Shown in pieces: positions 57,509-64,000 of a stretch of 64,000 nt of DNA. Where the stretch lies: assembly GCF_022919095.1 (NCBI RefSeq), contig NZ_CP095073.1:2170001-2234000 (forward strand), in the 5' to 3' direction. Both the position numbers and the translations under genes were made by a program. The number at the start of each line of letters is the position of its first letter. Position 1 is the first letter of the stretch. The notes beneath the pieces are model-generated. The model ran no database searches. It saw only the letters and a list, made by a program, of their open reading frames with translations, and was not told the DNA's origin. This DNA comes from Halobacillus salinarum. GTDB taxonomy: Bacteria > Bacillota > Bacilli > Bacillales > Halobacillaceae.

Positions 57509-58333
57509 TTAAGAATCGCTTCCACTAGTAAATCGCAATGAACGGCTGATCGTAGCAGGGACGACGGATAAGTGATTTTCCCCTTCTGCTTCAAAAAAAC
57601 CCACGGACAGCCGGCTGTTGGCGGCTCTCTGTAAATCAACCGCTAACTCCTTAGGATCCGTTACCATGTATTCTTTTTCTTCTGACCCCGCTGATAAAAA
57701 AAGCCGGGGCTTGAAATTTACCTTTTCCAGTTTTTCTAAAAATGCATGCCTTTCGCTAAGCACCGCCTGATTATTCCACCAAATTGAAGGGCTGGTTGCA
57801 ATATAATTTGTGAAAAGTCCCGGATTGGTAAAAAGAGCATATAAGGTAAATAATCCTCCCAGAGAATGGCCGAACAGCGTCTGACTTGAAACGCATATAG
57901 GATATTGATTTCGCAGAAAAGGCTTAAGATCATTTTTAATAAAATTGAGAAACAAATCTGCACCGCCATTTTCCGGCCATTCACCTCCTCTAGGGTGAGG
58001 GGGAAGGTCGTTAGAGACTGCAGGAGGAGTAAAATCAAAAAATCTTCTGTCGGGAGCAAAATACTTTTCTCCAGGATAGGCAATGCCTATCACTATGGCA
58101 GCTTGAACAGCGGTTTTATCGGACCTCCTTGATTGAAGACCATTCGTTTCTTCCACTAAATGGAAAAAGGCGTTTCCGTCCAATACATAAATGACAGGAT
58201 AACCAGAGGGAGGAGGGGGTTCTTTTGGCTGTGAAACTAAAATACGATAAGAATAATCAGGTTCCTTTTCGTCTACTATCCATTCATCGATCTTTCTTTT
58301 TTCTTCATGGCTTTTAATTAACCGTATTTCCAT
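57509..58333 (-). CDS. Alpha/beta hydrolase, probable siderophore esterase (BesA-like)
   Basis: 274-residue esterase-D-like alpha/beta hydrolase with the nucleophile elbow FGHSLGGLF (Ser157), YVLDGNAFFH near residue 50 and a C-terminal GENHLSV carrying the catalytic His. In B. subtilis the comparable YbbA/BesA opens the trilactone of ferric bacillibactin after import. Here the gene is the last of an iron-siderophore import operon, overlapping the ATPase stop codon (TAATG), which supports that role. Substrate is inferred from context. Confidence 0.85.
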   Translation of the reverse strand: MEIRLIKSHEEKRKIDEWIVDEKEPDYSYRILVSQPKEPPPPSGYPVIYVLDGNAFFHLVEETNGLQSRRSDKTAVQAAIVIGIAYPGEKYFAPDRRFFDFTPPAVSNDLPPHPRGGEWPENGGADLFLNFIKNDLKPFLRNQYPICVSSQTLFGHSLGGLFTLYALFTNPGLFTNYIATSPSIWWNNQAVLSERHAFLEKLEKVNFKPRLFLSAGSEEKEYMVTDPKELAVDLQRAANSRLSVGFFEAEGENHLSVVPATISRSLRFTSGSDS

Positions 58334-59163
58334 TACTTAATGCTCTCCTTTTCTATATCAGTTTCGCTGGTATTCTCTTGGAGTGCACTTTCATAACCAA
58401 AACAGACTGGTGCTCCATTATAAGGATCAATCATGGTCCTTGCGTGGATATGAAACACCTTTTCAAGGACTTCTGAATGAATGATTTCCTTTGGAGTGCC
58501 TGTTGTAATAATTTCGCCATTTTTCATGGCGACAATCTCATGAGAAAATCTTGCCGCTTGGTTGATGTCATGCAGCACCATTACGACCGTACAATGGTGG
58601 GCTTCATTCAAGTGTTTAATGATTTCCAATACTTCAAGCTGATGTGCCATATCCAAGTAGGTGGTGGGTTCATCGAGAAGCAGAATTTTTGTCTCCTGTG
58701 CAAGGGCCATGGCGAGCCACACTTTCTGCCCTTGTCCCCCTGATAGAGTAGCGAGCTTGCGGTTGCGAAACGTATGAATACGCGTAATATTCATCGCCCA
58801 CTCTATTACTTCCTTATCTTTTCGGGTGAGCTTGTTCATGTTTTTTCTGTGCGGATACCTTCCATAGCTTACCAGTTCCTCCACAGTTAACTCCCCAGGA
58901 GCTTCAGGTTGCTGAGGGAGTAAAGAGAGCATTTGGGCAACCTGCTTGGTAGGGAGGGTATGCAGTTCTTTACTTTGTAAATATACCTGTCCGTACGTAT
59001 GTTTTAAGATACGTCCCATCGTTTTCAGCAAGGTTGATTTTCCGCATCCGTTTGGGCCGATCAAGGTCGTAACTTTTCCTTCAGGAATTCTCAAATTGAG
59101 CTGCGTAAAAACCGAATGGTTGTCATAACGGGTTTCAATATCAACGGCTTTTAGAATATCCAA
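58333..59163 (-). CDS. Iron-siderophore ABC transporter ATP-binding protein
   Basis: 276-residue FecE/FhuC-type ATPase. Walker A GPNGCGKST is at residues 36-44, the Q-loop at SLLPQQPEAPG, ABC signature LSGGQGQKVWLA, Walker B ILLLDEPTTYLD and the H-loop in VLHDINQAA. It would energise uptake through the two permeases encoded just upstream. B. subtilis FeuABC lacks its own ATPase and borrows YusV, so this operon is more self-contained. The start is TTG after AGGAGAG. Confidence 0.94.
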   Translation of the reverse strand: MDILKAVDIETRYDNHSVFTQLNLRIPEGKVTTLIGPNGCGKSTLLKTMGRILKHTYGQVYLQSKELHTLPTKQVAQMLSLLPQQPEAPGELTVEELVSYGRYPHRKNMNKLTRKDKEVIEWAMNITRIHTFRNRKLATLSGGQGQKVWLAMALAQETKILLLDEPTTYLDMAHQLEVLEIIKHLNEAHHCTVVMVLHDINQAARFSHEIVAMKNGEIITTGTPKEIIHSEVLEKVFHIHARTMIDPYNGAPVCFGYESALQENTSETDIEKESIK

Positions 59164-59176
59164 GTGAACATCTCTC

Positions 59177-60196
59177 CTATGCTTTTTCTTTAAGTAATAA
59201 GTATAAAAAATAGGGAACCCCTATGATGGAAATGACGATGCCTACAGGAAGTTCAACTGGGGCAAAAACGTTTTTTGCAATAAAGTCAGAAATCAGAACA
59301 AGCAGCATACCAATTGTGCCGCAAATGGGGAGAATGTGCCGGTGATTTGTCCCGACCAGCCGTCTTGCTATATGAGGCGCCATTAGTCCAACAAAGCCGA
59401 TACTTCCTGAAACCGCGACGCAGGCACTGACAAGGCCAATGCTCGTTAACAGCAAGATCGCTTTTTCTTTTTCTACAGCCACCCCAAGGCTTTTCAAGTT
59501 TGTCTCGGATAATTGGAATAAATCCAGCATGTAAGCTTTTCGAAAAATAATGGGAACGAGCACAACGAGCCACGGCACCATCGAGAGAATATAGAGCCAA
59601 TTGGCATTATAAATACTTCCTGAAATCCATACAGTAGCCATTTCAAAATCCGATGCCTTCATCTTTAGAGAAATATAGAGCGAAAAAGCACCGAAGCCTG
59701 ATCCAATAGCGATTCCTGTTAATAGCAGCCGCTGGGGATCAAGAGAACCATGCCTATAAGAAAAGCTATAGATGATGAATGCAGCTGCAAGGCCGCCTGC
59801 TAGACCGAAGAGGGGCTGAATCATAATAGAAAACCACTGATCCGGATTTAATTCAGATTGGAAAAAGAACATAAATAAAACAATGGCTGCACCGGCTCCA
59901 GCATTGATGCCCAAAATTCCCGGGTCTGCAAGTCCGTTTCTTGTAATTCCTTGAATGACGGCCCCGGCGATTCCTAAACCTAAACCCACTGCTGACGCAA
60001 TAACGATACGTGGAAGACGGAATTGATAAATGACGAGATCTGTATCTGATGTCGACTGGATACGGAAAAAAGCCCGGAGGACATCATTGAATGAGATTTC
60101 GAAAGTTCCATTCATCAGGCTAATGATCATGGTACTAATGATCAGCAATAGAACGGCAGCTAATGTACTGTAAAATTTTACTCCTGAATTAGACAA
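59177..60196 (-). CDS. FecCD-family siderophore permease 2
   Basis: 339 residues with about ten membrane helices, family FecCD/BtuC. Typical motifs are RLPRIVIASAVGLGLGIAGAVIQG-like sequence near residue 50 and VSGSIGFVGLMAPHIARRLVG, the loop that meets the ATPase. TTG start behind AGGAGGGAAA; it overlaps the preceding permease gene by eight bases. It forms the inner-membrane channel with permease 1. Confidence 0.94.
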   Translation of the reverse strand: MSNSGVKFYSTLAAVLLLIISTMIISLMNGTFEISFNDVLRAFFRIQSTSDTDLVIYQFRLPRIVIASAVGLGLGIAGAVIQGITRNGLADPGILGINAGAGAAIVLFMFFFQSELNPDQWFSIMIQPLFGLAGGLAAAFIIYSFSYRHGSLDPQRLLLTGIAIGSGFGAFSLYISLKMKASDFEMATVWISGSIYNANWLYILSMVPWLVVLVPIIFRKAYMLDLFQLSETNLKSLGVAVEKEKAILLLTSIGLVSACVAVSGSIGFVGLMAPHIARRLVGTNHRHILPICGTIGMLLVLISDFIAKNVFAPVELPVGIVISIIGVPYFLYLLLKEKA

Positions 60197-61196
60197 ATTG
60201 TTTCCCTCCTTTCGTTCTAATTAAATAGAGAAAGAAAGGAACTCCAATTAATGAGGTTACTACCCCGATAGGAGTTTCAAAAGGGTAATTAATAAACCGG
60301 CTGATGAGGTCACACAAAGCAAGAAAGACTCCTCCGATTATTCCTGCGCAAGGGATCGTCCATTTATAATCAATTCCCACTAAATACCGACTGATATGAG
60401 GAATGATCAGTCCGACAAATCCAATTTTTCCAACGAGAGCTATAGAAGTTCCAGTTAATAGCACGACAGCGAGCATAGCCATTGTTTTTACCAGCCTGGT
60501 TCTCTGCCCTAAATTCGTTGAAACTTCGTCTCCTAAAGATAGGATAGTTATTGATTTAGAGATGGATAATGCAAAAAGAAGTCCTAAGATTCCAGCAGGA
60601 ATGGCAAGTCTAAGTGTATCTAAATCAATTTGGTGAAGTCTTGCGTTATACCAAAAGCTGATGTTTTGGGAGACTTGAAAATAGGAAGCGATGGCAGCAG
60701 AAATACTATTGAGGAATGTTCCAATCACCGTCCCGATGATAGCCAGACGTACAGGTGATAACCCATTACGGAGCAGGGATCCAAAACCAAATACAAGGCC
60801 TGCGCCGAGAGCTGAACCAGTCATGGAGAAACCAATCATCTGCAGGGCAGAAAGATTTGGAACAATTACCATACAAAGTGTAATGACAAAGGCAGAACCA
60901 TCGGACACTCCCATAATAGAAGGGGATGCAAGATAATTTCTTGTCATCCCCTGCATGAGAGTTCCTGATATGGCGAGAAATGCTCCGACTATAAGAGCAG
61001 CTAACACTCTCGGCAGCCTTGATGTCATGATGATCGCGTGGTTTACATTGCCGCTGTTATAGTGGAACAGTGTATTCCTAACGACTTCTATCGTGAGATC
61101 CTCTGATCCATAAAGGACCGACATAAGCACTACCGCACCTGTAAGGAAGGGTGCGGTCATAATTATAAAAATGGGTACTAAAGGCTTTTTCGCCAT
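60189..61196 (-). CDS. FecCD-family siderophore permease 1
   Basis: 335 residues with about ten membrane helices. TSRLPRVLAALIVGAFLAISGTLMQG-type sequence (about 55-80) and the coupling loop VGKIGFVGLIIPHISRYLVG identify the FecCD family. I prefer the ATG at 61196, spaced ten bases from AAGGTGA, over a TTG at 61205 that abuts it. It lies between the lipoprotein and permease 2 genes in one operon. Confidence 0.93.
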   Translation of the reverse strand: MAKKPLVPIFIIMTAPFLTGAVVLMSVLYGSEDLTIEVVRNTLFHYNSGNVNHAIIMTSRLPRVLAALIVGAFLAISGTLMQGMTRNYLASPSIMGVSDGSAFVITLCMVIVPNLSALQMIGFSMTGSALGAGLVFGFGSLLRNGLSPVRLAIIGTVIGTFLNSISAAIASYFQVSQNISFWYNARLHQIDLDTLRLAIPAGILGLLFALSISKSITILSLGDEVSTNLGQRTRLVKTMAMLAVVLLTGTSIALVGKIGFVGLIIPHISRYLVGIDYKWTIPCAGIIGGVFLALCDLISRFINYPFETPIGVVTSLIGVPFFLYLIRTKGGKQFV

Positions 61197-61214
61197 GACA
61201 TTCAACTCACCTTA

Positions 61215-62204
61215 TCATTGTTTAACTAAATTCTCTTCCACCGCTTTTAAAAAGGCGGTTTTACTCCAGGCAGTTCCGCCTTGAGCCATTGGATCTACTT
61301 TATTTATGAATACGTGTTCTTCTTTAACAGCCTTCATACTTTTCCAGATCGGATTTTTTTGCAGCTCTTCCAATGCCTGCGGATTATCAGCATTTTCGCT
61401 TTCGGCAAATTGAACAAACAGATAATCAGGATTCATTTCGGCAAATTTTTCTAAGGAAATCATCTCCTGAGCTTTTACAGCTTTGATAGTTTCCGGTACT
61501 TGAAGTCCTAAATCTTTATATAAGACAGGATTGAAATATACACTTTCGGAATATAAGAAAATATTTCCCCCGCGGATTCGAGCTACTACTACCTGTTTGT
61601 CTTTAAGTCTATTGCCAAGTTCTTTTGTGAGATGATCTGCATCCTCTTTATATTGACTTATGATTTCCTCTGCTTTTTCTTTATTTCCAGTCAGCTTTGC
61701 CATGAGGTTTAAGTTTTCTTCCCAGTTCGTAGAAATATGGGAGACCGGAAACATAGGAGCCACTTCGTTTAGCTTTTCGGCAACTTCAGGCTGGAATTTT
61801 GAACTCCCCATAATCACATCAGGCTTTAACTTAAGTAATGTTTCATAGCTGGGCTGTTTCTTTTCACCTATAGATTCAGCACCCTTCAGTTCCTCTGCTA
61901 AGTATTCCGGAATCTGTCCGCCGACGGTTATTGTTCCAACAGGCTGAACTCCGAGAACGGCAGCATCTTCCATCGCTTCCAGGCTGGCAGTGGCAATGTT
62001 GTTCACTTCTTTAGGAATCGTATATTGTTTATCAAGATATGTGATTGTCTGTTCCTGAGGTTCTTCAATTTTGGATTCATCATTATGATCTGAGTCACTC
62101 GATTCATCACTTGTAGCATTACTTGACTCGTTACATGCTGCTAGTAATAAACAAAGTAAAGCAATAATTCCTGTCCAGCGTAGATATTTCCATTTTTCTT
62201 TCAT
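61215..62204 (-). CDS. Iron-siderophore ABC transporter substrate-binding lipoprotein
   Basis: 329-residue FecB/FeuA-family receptor. The signal peptide ends in lipobox LLAAC with Cys24 as the lipidation site, followed by a Ser/Asp/Glu-rich linker and the bilobal TroA-like domain (VNNIATASLEAMEDAAVLG, LKPDVIMGSSKF, MNPDYLFVQFAE). I start at ATG 62204, behind GGGGGTAAGG, not at the frame's upstream end (62252). It is first in a five-gene import operon under a perfect Fur box. The adjacent dhb genes suggest a catecholate such as bacillibactin as ligand. Confidence 0.94.
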   Translation of the reverse strand: MKEKWKYLRWTGIIALLCLLLAACNESSNATSDESSDSDHNDESKIEEPQEQTITYLDKQYTIPKEVNNIATASLEAMEDAAVLGVQPVGTITVGGQIPEYLAEELKGAESIGEKKQPSYETLLKLKPDVIMGSSKFQPEVAEKLNEVAPMFPVSHISTNWEENLNLMAKLTGNKEKAEEIISQYKEDADHLTKELGNRLKDKQVVVARIRGGNIFLYSESVYFNPVLYKDLGLQVPETIKAVKAQEMISLEKFAEMNPDYLFVQFAESENADNPQALEELQKNPIWKSMKAVKEEHVFINKVDPMAQGGTAWSKTAFLKAVEENLVKQ

Positions 62205-62329
62205 TTCCTTACCCCCTATGATTTTAACAATGTTAAATGTACTTTGCTGCATTTGGATAAATGGGCAGCAAAGAGAAGATTAAGTCATTCACTCCTTACT
62301 TTAACTATTTCAGCAGACGCAATCGATAC

Positions 62330-62344
62330 TGATAATCATTATCA
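62330..62344. promoter_or_regulatory. Fur box controlling the siderophore import operon
   Basis: TGATAATCATTATCA, an exact 15/15 match to the Bacillus Fur box TGATAATnATTATCA. It lies just downstream of the minus-strand -10 element, where Fur would block transcription. Confidence 0.92.
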
Positions 62345-62373
62345 ACTATAACCTTACTGAGAATTATTTTCAA
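62345..62373 (-). promoter_or_regulatory. Sigma-A promoter of the siderophore import operon
   Basis: On the minus strand TTGAAA (62368-62373), 17-base spacer, TATAGT (62345-62350), directly followed by the Fur box. The leader to the lipoprotein gene is about 130 bases. Confidence 0.7.
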
Positions 62374-62539
62374 TAGGGATTTGTAAGATTTTCGTCATAC
62401 TCATTCAATGAGCGTTGTATAAAAGGACAATCATTGGCATGAAATAAAAGAAATATTATGTACTGGAAAAAATTAAATAATTTTAAAGTCTATATGTTTA
62501 GGTCTTTTAAACCAAAAATAAAAATTATGTGAAAAGGGT

Positions 62540-62568
62540 TTGATTATAAAATTGAGAACCGTTATCAT
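62540..62568 (+). promoter_or_regulatory. Sigma-A promoter of the dhb operon
   Basis: TTGATT (62540-62545), 17-base spacer, TATCAT (62563-62568). The predicted start lies just before the Fur sites. The intervening 62374-62539 stretch is AT-rich and shows no gene or further motif. Confidence 0.6.
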
Positions 62569-62581
62569 TTAGAACGAAAGG

Positions 62582-62602
62582 TGATAACGATAATCATTAT
62601 CA
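62582..62602. promoter_or_regulatory. Fur binding site(s) of the dhb operon
   Basis: TGATAACGATAATCATTATCA contains a 14/15 Fur box (62588-62602) and an overlapping upstream half-site, the staggered 7-1-7 layout that can bind two Fur dimers. It lies between the promoter and the dhbA start. Confidence 0.9.
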
Positions 62603-62652
62603 ATTACTTCGATTTCTTTTGAGAGATCAGAATCATTGAAAGGTTGGGTGGA

Positions 62653-63438
62653 ATGAAAGATAAAGAATTTGAAGGGAAAAATGTACTGATTACAGGGGCT
62701 GGAGGAGGGATCGGCAAGACGATCGCTCTTAAATTTGCAGAACAAGGCGCAGCTGTAATTGGAGCGGATATTAATAGAGAGAATCTAGATCAATTAAATC
62801 AATTATTTGAAAAAAATAATTATAAAGGAAAAATGACTCTTTTAAATGTATCCGACAGCCAGCAAGTAAATACACGTATTGAAGAAATTGAATATAGTGT
62901 AGGACCTTTAGATGTACTCGTAAACGTTGCCGGCATCTTAAAACCAGGTCTCATTGAGAATTTTACTGATGACGAGTGGAATGCAACCTTTTCTGTCAAT
63001 ACAACAGGGGTTTTTAATGTTTCAAGAGCTGTGGCCAAGTCTATGATCGATCGAAGAAAAGGATCCATCATTACAGTTGGATCGAATGCTTCTTGCACAC
63101 CTCGAACGTCAATGGCTGCGTACGCAGCTTCGAAGGCAGCCGCCGCAATGCTGACAAAATGTCTGGGGCTTGAACTTTCTCAGTACAATATTCGCTGCAA
63201 TATCGTTTCGCCTGGGTCCACTGACACCGATATGCTGAAGCAATTGTGGAAAGATGAAAATGGTGCATCGGATTCCATTAATGGAGTCCTTGAAGATTAT
63301 CGAGTAGGCATACCGCTTAGAAAATTAGCGAAACCGTCAGAAGTAGCTGAAGCCGTGATGTTTTTAGCTTCGGAACGGTCTTGGCATATCACAATGCAAA
63401 ATCTCACAGTAGACGGTGGCGCCACTTTAGGAGTTTAA
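62653..63438 (+). CDS. dhbA: 2,3-dihydro-2,3-dihydroxybenzoate dehydrogenase
   Basis: 261-residue short-chain dehydrogenase, the same size as B. subtilis DhbA. It oxidises 2,3-dihydro-DHB to 2,3-dihydroxybenzoate, the catechol unit of the siderophore. The cofactor motif TGAGGGIG is at residues 14-21, NVAGIL near 88, and the catalytic YAASKAA follows the Ser of TVGSNAS. I use the ATG at 62653; the frame is open from a TTG at 62644 that has no spaced ribosome site. First gene of the dhb operon, 32 bases before dhbC. Confidence 0.93.
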   Translation: MKDKEFEGKNVLITGAGGGIGKTIALKFAEQGAAVIGADINRENLDQLNQLFEKNNYKGKMTLLNVSDSQQVNTRIEEIEYSVGPLDVLVNVAGILKPGLIENFTDDEWNATFSVNTTGVFNVSRAVAKSMIDRRKGSIITVGSNASCTPRTSMAAYAASKAAAAMLTKCLGLELSQYNIRCNIVSPGSTDTDMLKQLWKDENGASDSINGVLEDYRVGIPLRKLAKPSEVAEAVMFLASERSWHITMQNLTVDGGATLGV

Positions 63439-63470
63439 AAAACTTTTATAACAATGAGGAGGAAGGAAGT

Positions 63471-64000
63471 ATGTCACAATCCAGTGTTTCCGAACATACA
63501 AAGGAATCACTTGTTCACCGATACGAAGCAGGTGATTTTTTATTATCTACTCCGCAGCAGACCATGCTGGGAAAAGGAATGCTATTTAAAGTTACTCCAA
63601 TTGAAAAGTCATATTCAAAGCTTCAAGATATGGTGGGATCCATTGAAAACGCCTTGATCGAAGCAGAAGAAAAAGGGATAGATCATCCAGTCGTTGCAGG
63701 GGCTATTCCGTTTGATACATTGAAAAGTCCGCATTTATTTGTTCCAGAACACGTGGAAATTTCCACTACCCAGGCTGAAAAGCTAAACATGGGTGGTCAT
63801 GTGAATCAAACGGAAGATGCGTCCTTCGATATGCACTCTTCCCCTGAACCGACTGTGTACAAAAAAGCGGTAAATAAAGGGATTGAATACATAAAAAACG
63901 GAGAGCTCAGCAAAATTGTCCTCTCCCGTTCCTTAACTTTAACTTCGCCCCGCCCTCTTAATGTTCAAGACCTGGTATTTAAGCTAAGTGAGCACAATCC
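63471..64000 (+). CDS. dhbC: Isochorismate synthase DhbC (partial)
   Basis: The first 176 codons of a chorismate-utilising enzyme run off the right edge. It starts at ATG after GAGGAGGAAGG (MSQSSVSEHTKESL). The visible part covers the N-terminal subdomain (FLLSTPQQTMLGKG, VVAGAIPFD) and the beginning of the conserved chorismate-binding domain (LSKIVLSRSLTL). Together with dhbA it identifies a 2,3-dihydroxybenzoate operon; dhbE, B and F would be expected just outside the window. Confidence 0.93.
   Translation, partial: MSQSSVSEHTKESLVHRYEAGDFLLSTPQQTMLGKGMLFKVTPIEKSYSKLQDMVGSIENALIEAEEKGIDHPVVAGAIPFDTLKSPHLFVPEHVEISTTQAEKLNMGGHVNQTEDASFDMHSSPEPTVYKKAVNKGIEYIKNGELSKIVLSRSLTLTSPRPLNVQDLVFKLSEHN

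Noticed and set aside
1-64000. CRISPR arrays, insertion sequences, prophage, tRNA or rRNA genes
   Set aside because: I saw no regular direct repeats, transposase or phage genes, or cloverleaf/rRNA sequences; the only mobile-type element is the group I intron.

Overview
The window is chromosomal DNA from a low-to-middle-GC, endospore-forming member of the Bacillaceae. The evidence is the gene order comG - yqhGH - gcvT/gcvPA/gcvPB - yqhL - mntR - yqhOPQR - aroQ - pepP - efp - spoIIIA operon - accBC - yqhY - nusB - xseAB - ispA - dxs - yqxC - argR - recN - spoIVB - spo0A, followed by a bkd operon. This is the order of the Bacillus subtilis comG-to-spo0A chromosome arm with local changes. Acidic proteins, the class II ribonucleotide reductase and an OLE RNA point to a halophilic or alkaliphilic relative (Halobacillus, Thalassobacillus, Oceanobacillus type). 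That genus-level guess is inference.

Layout. 1-2550: start of the competence pseudopilus operon (comGA, comGB running off the left edge), shikimate kinase and yqzE. 2700-4000: secreted alkaline phosphatase. 4030-6474: yqhG-yqhH (SNF2 helicase), minus strand. 6530-10990: tandem glycine riboswitch and the glycine cleavage operon. 11070-14780: rhodanese yqhL, then the adenosylcobalamin-dependent ribonucleotide reductase nrdJ, split by a 341-nt group I intron and preceded by two NrdR-like boxes. 14915-20632: mntR, yqhO, yqhPQ, yqhR, aroQ, pepP, efp. 20795-25908: sigma-E promoter and spoIIIAA-AH. 26033-31324: accB, accC, yqhY, nusB, xseA, xseB, ispA. 31371-31981: OLE RNA, followed by its membrane partner gene oapA. 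32643-40166: dxs, yqxC, argR, recN, spoIVB, spo0A. 40291-44770: an aspartokinase, a coupled DEDDh exonuclease / cNMP-CBS-nucleotidyltransferase pair, and yqzF. 44905-54986: bkdR-ptb-bcd-buk-lpdV-bkdAA-bkdAB-bkdB for branched-chain amino acid breakdown to branched acyl-CoA. 54982-57489: a 3-hydroxyisobutyrate-dehydrogenase-like enzyme, an AAC(3)/YokD-family acetyltransferase and a zinc-dependent phospholipase-C-like protein. 57509-64000: a divergent, Fur-controlled catecholate siderophore region, with an ABC importer plus esterase on the minus strand and dhbA-dhbC on the plus strand.

The two most notable elements are the OLE RNA/oapA pair between ispA and dxs, where an 11-bp terminal helix defines a 611-nt RNA, and the ORF-less group I intron in nrdJ, whose P1 and P10 helices can both be read directly from the sequence.

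Quality warning. Seven genes (gcvT, spoIIIAA, spoIIIAG, accB, xseA, yqzF, bkdR) carry an apparent one-base deletion, mostly in a G or C run, and each becomes a full-length conserved protein when one base is restored. Several are indispensable genes, so these are most likely base-calling errors. I annotate them as intact genes with a note.
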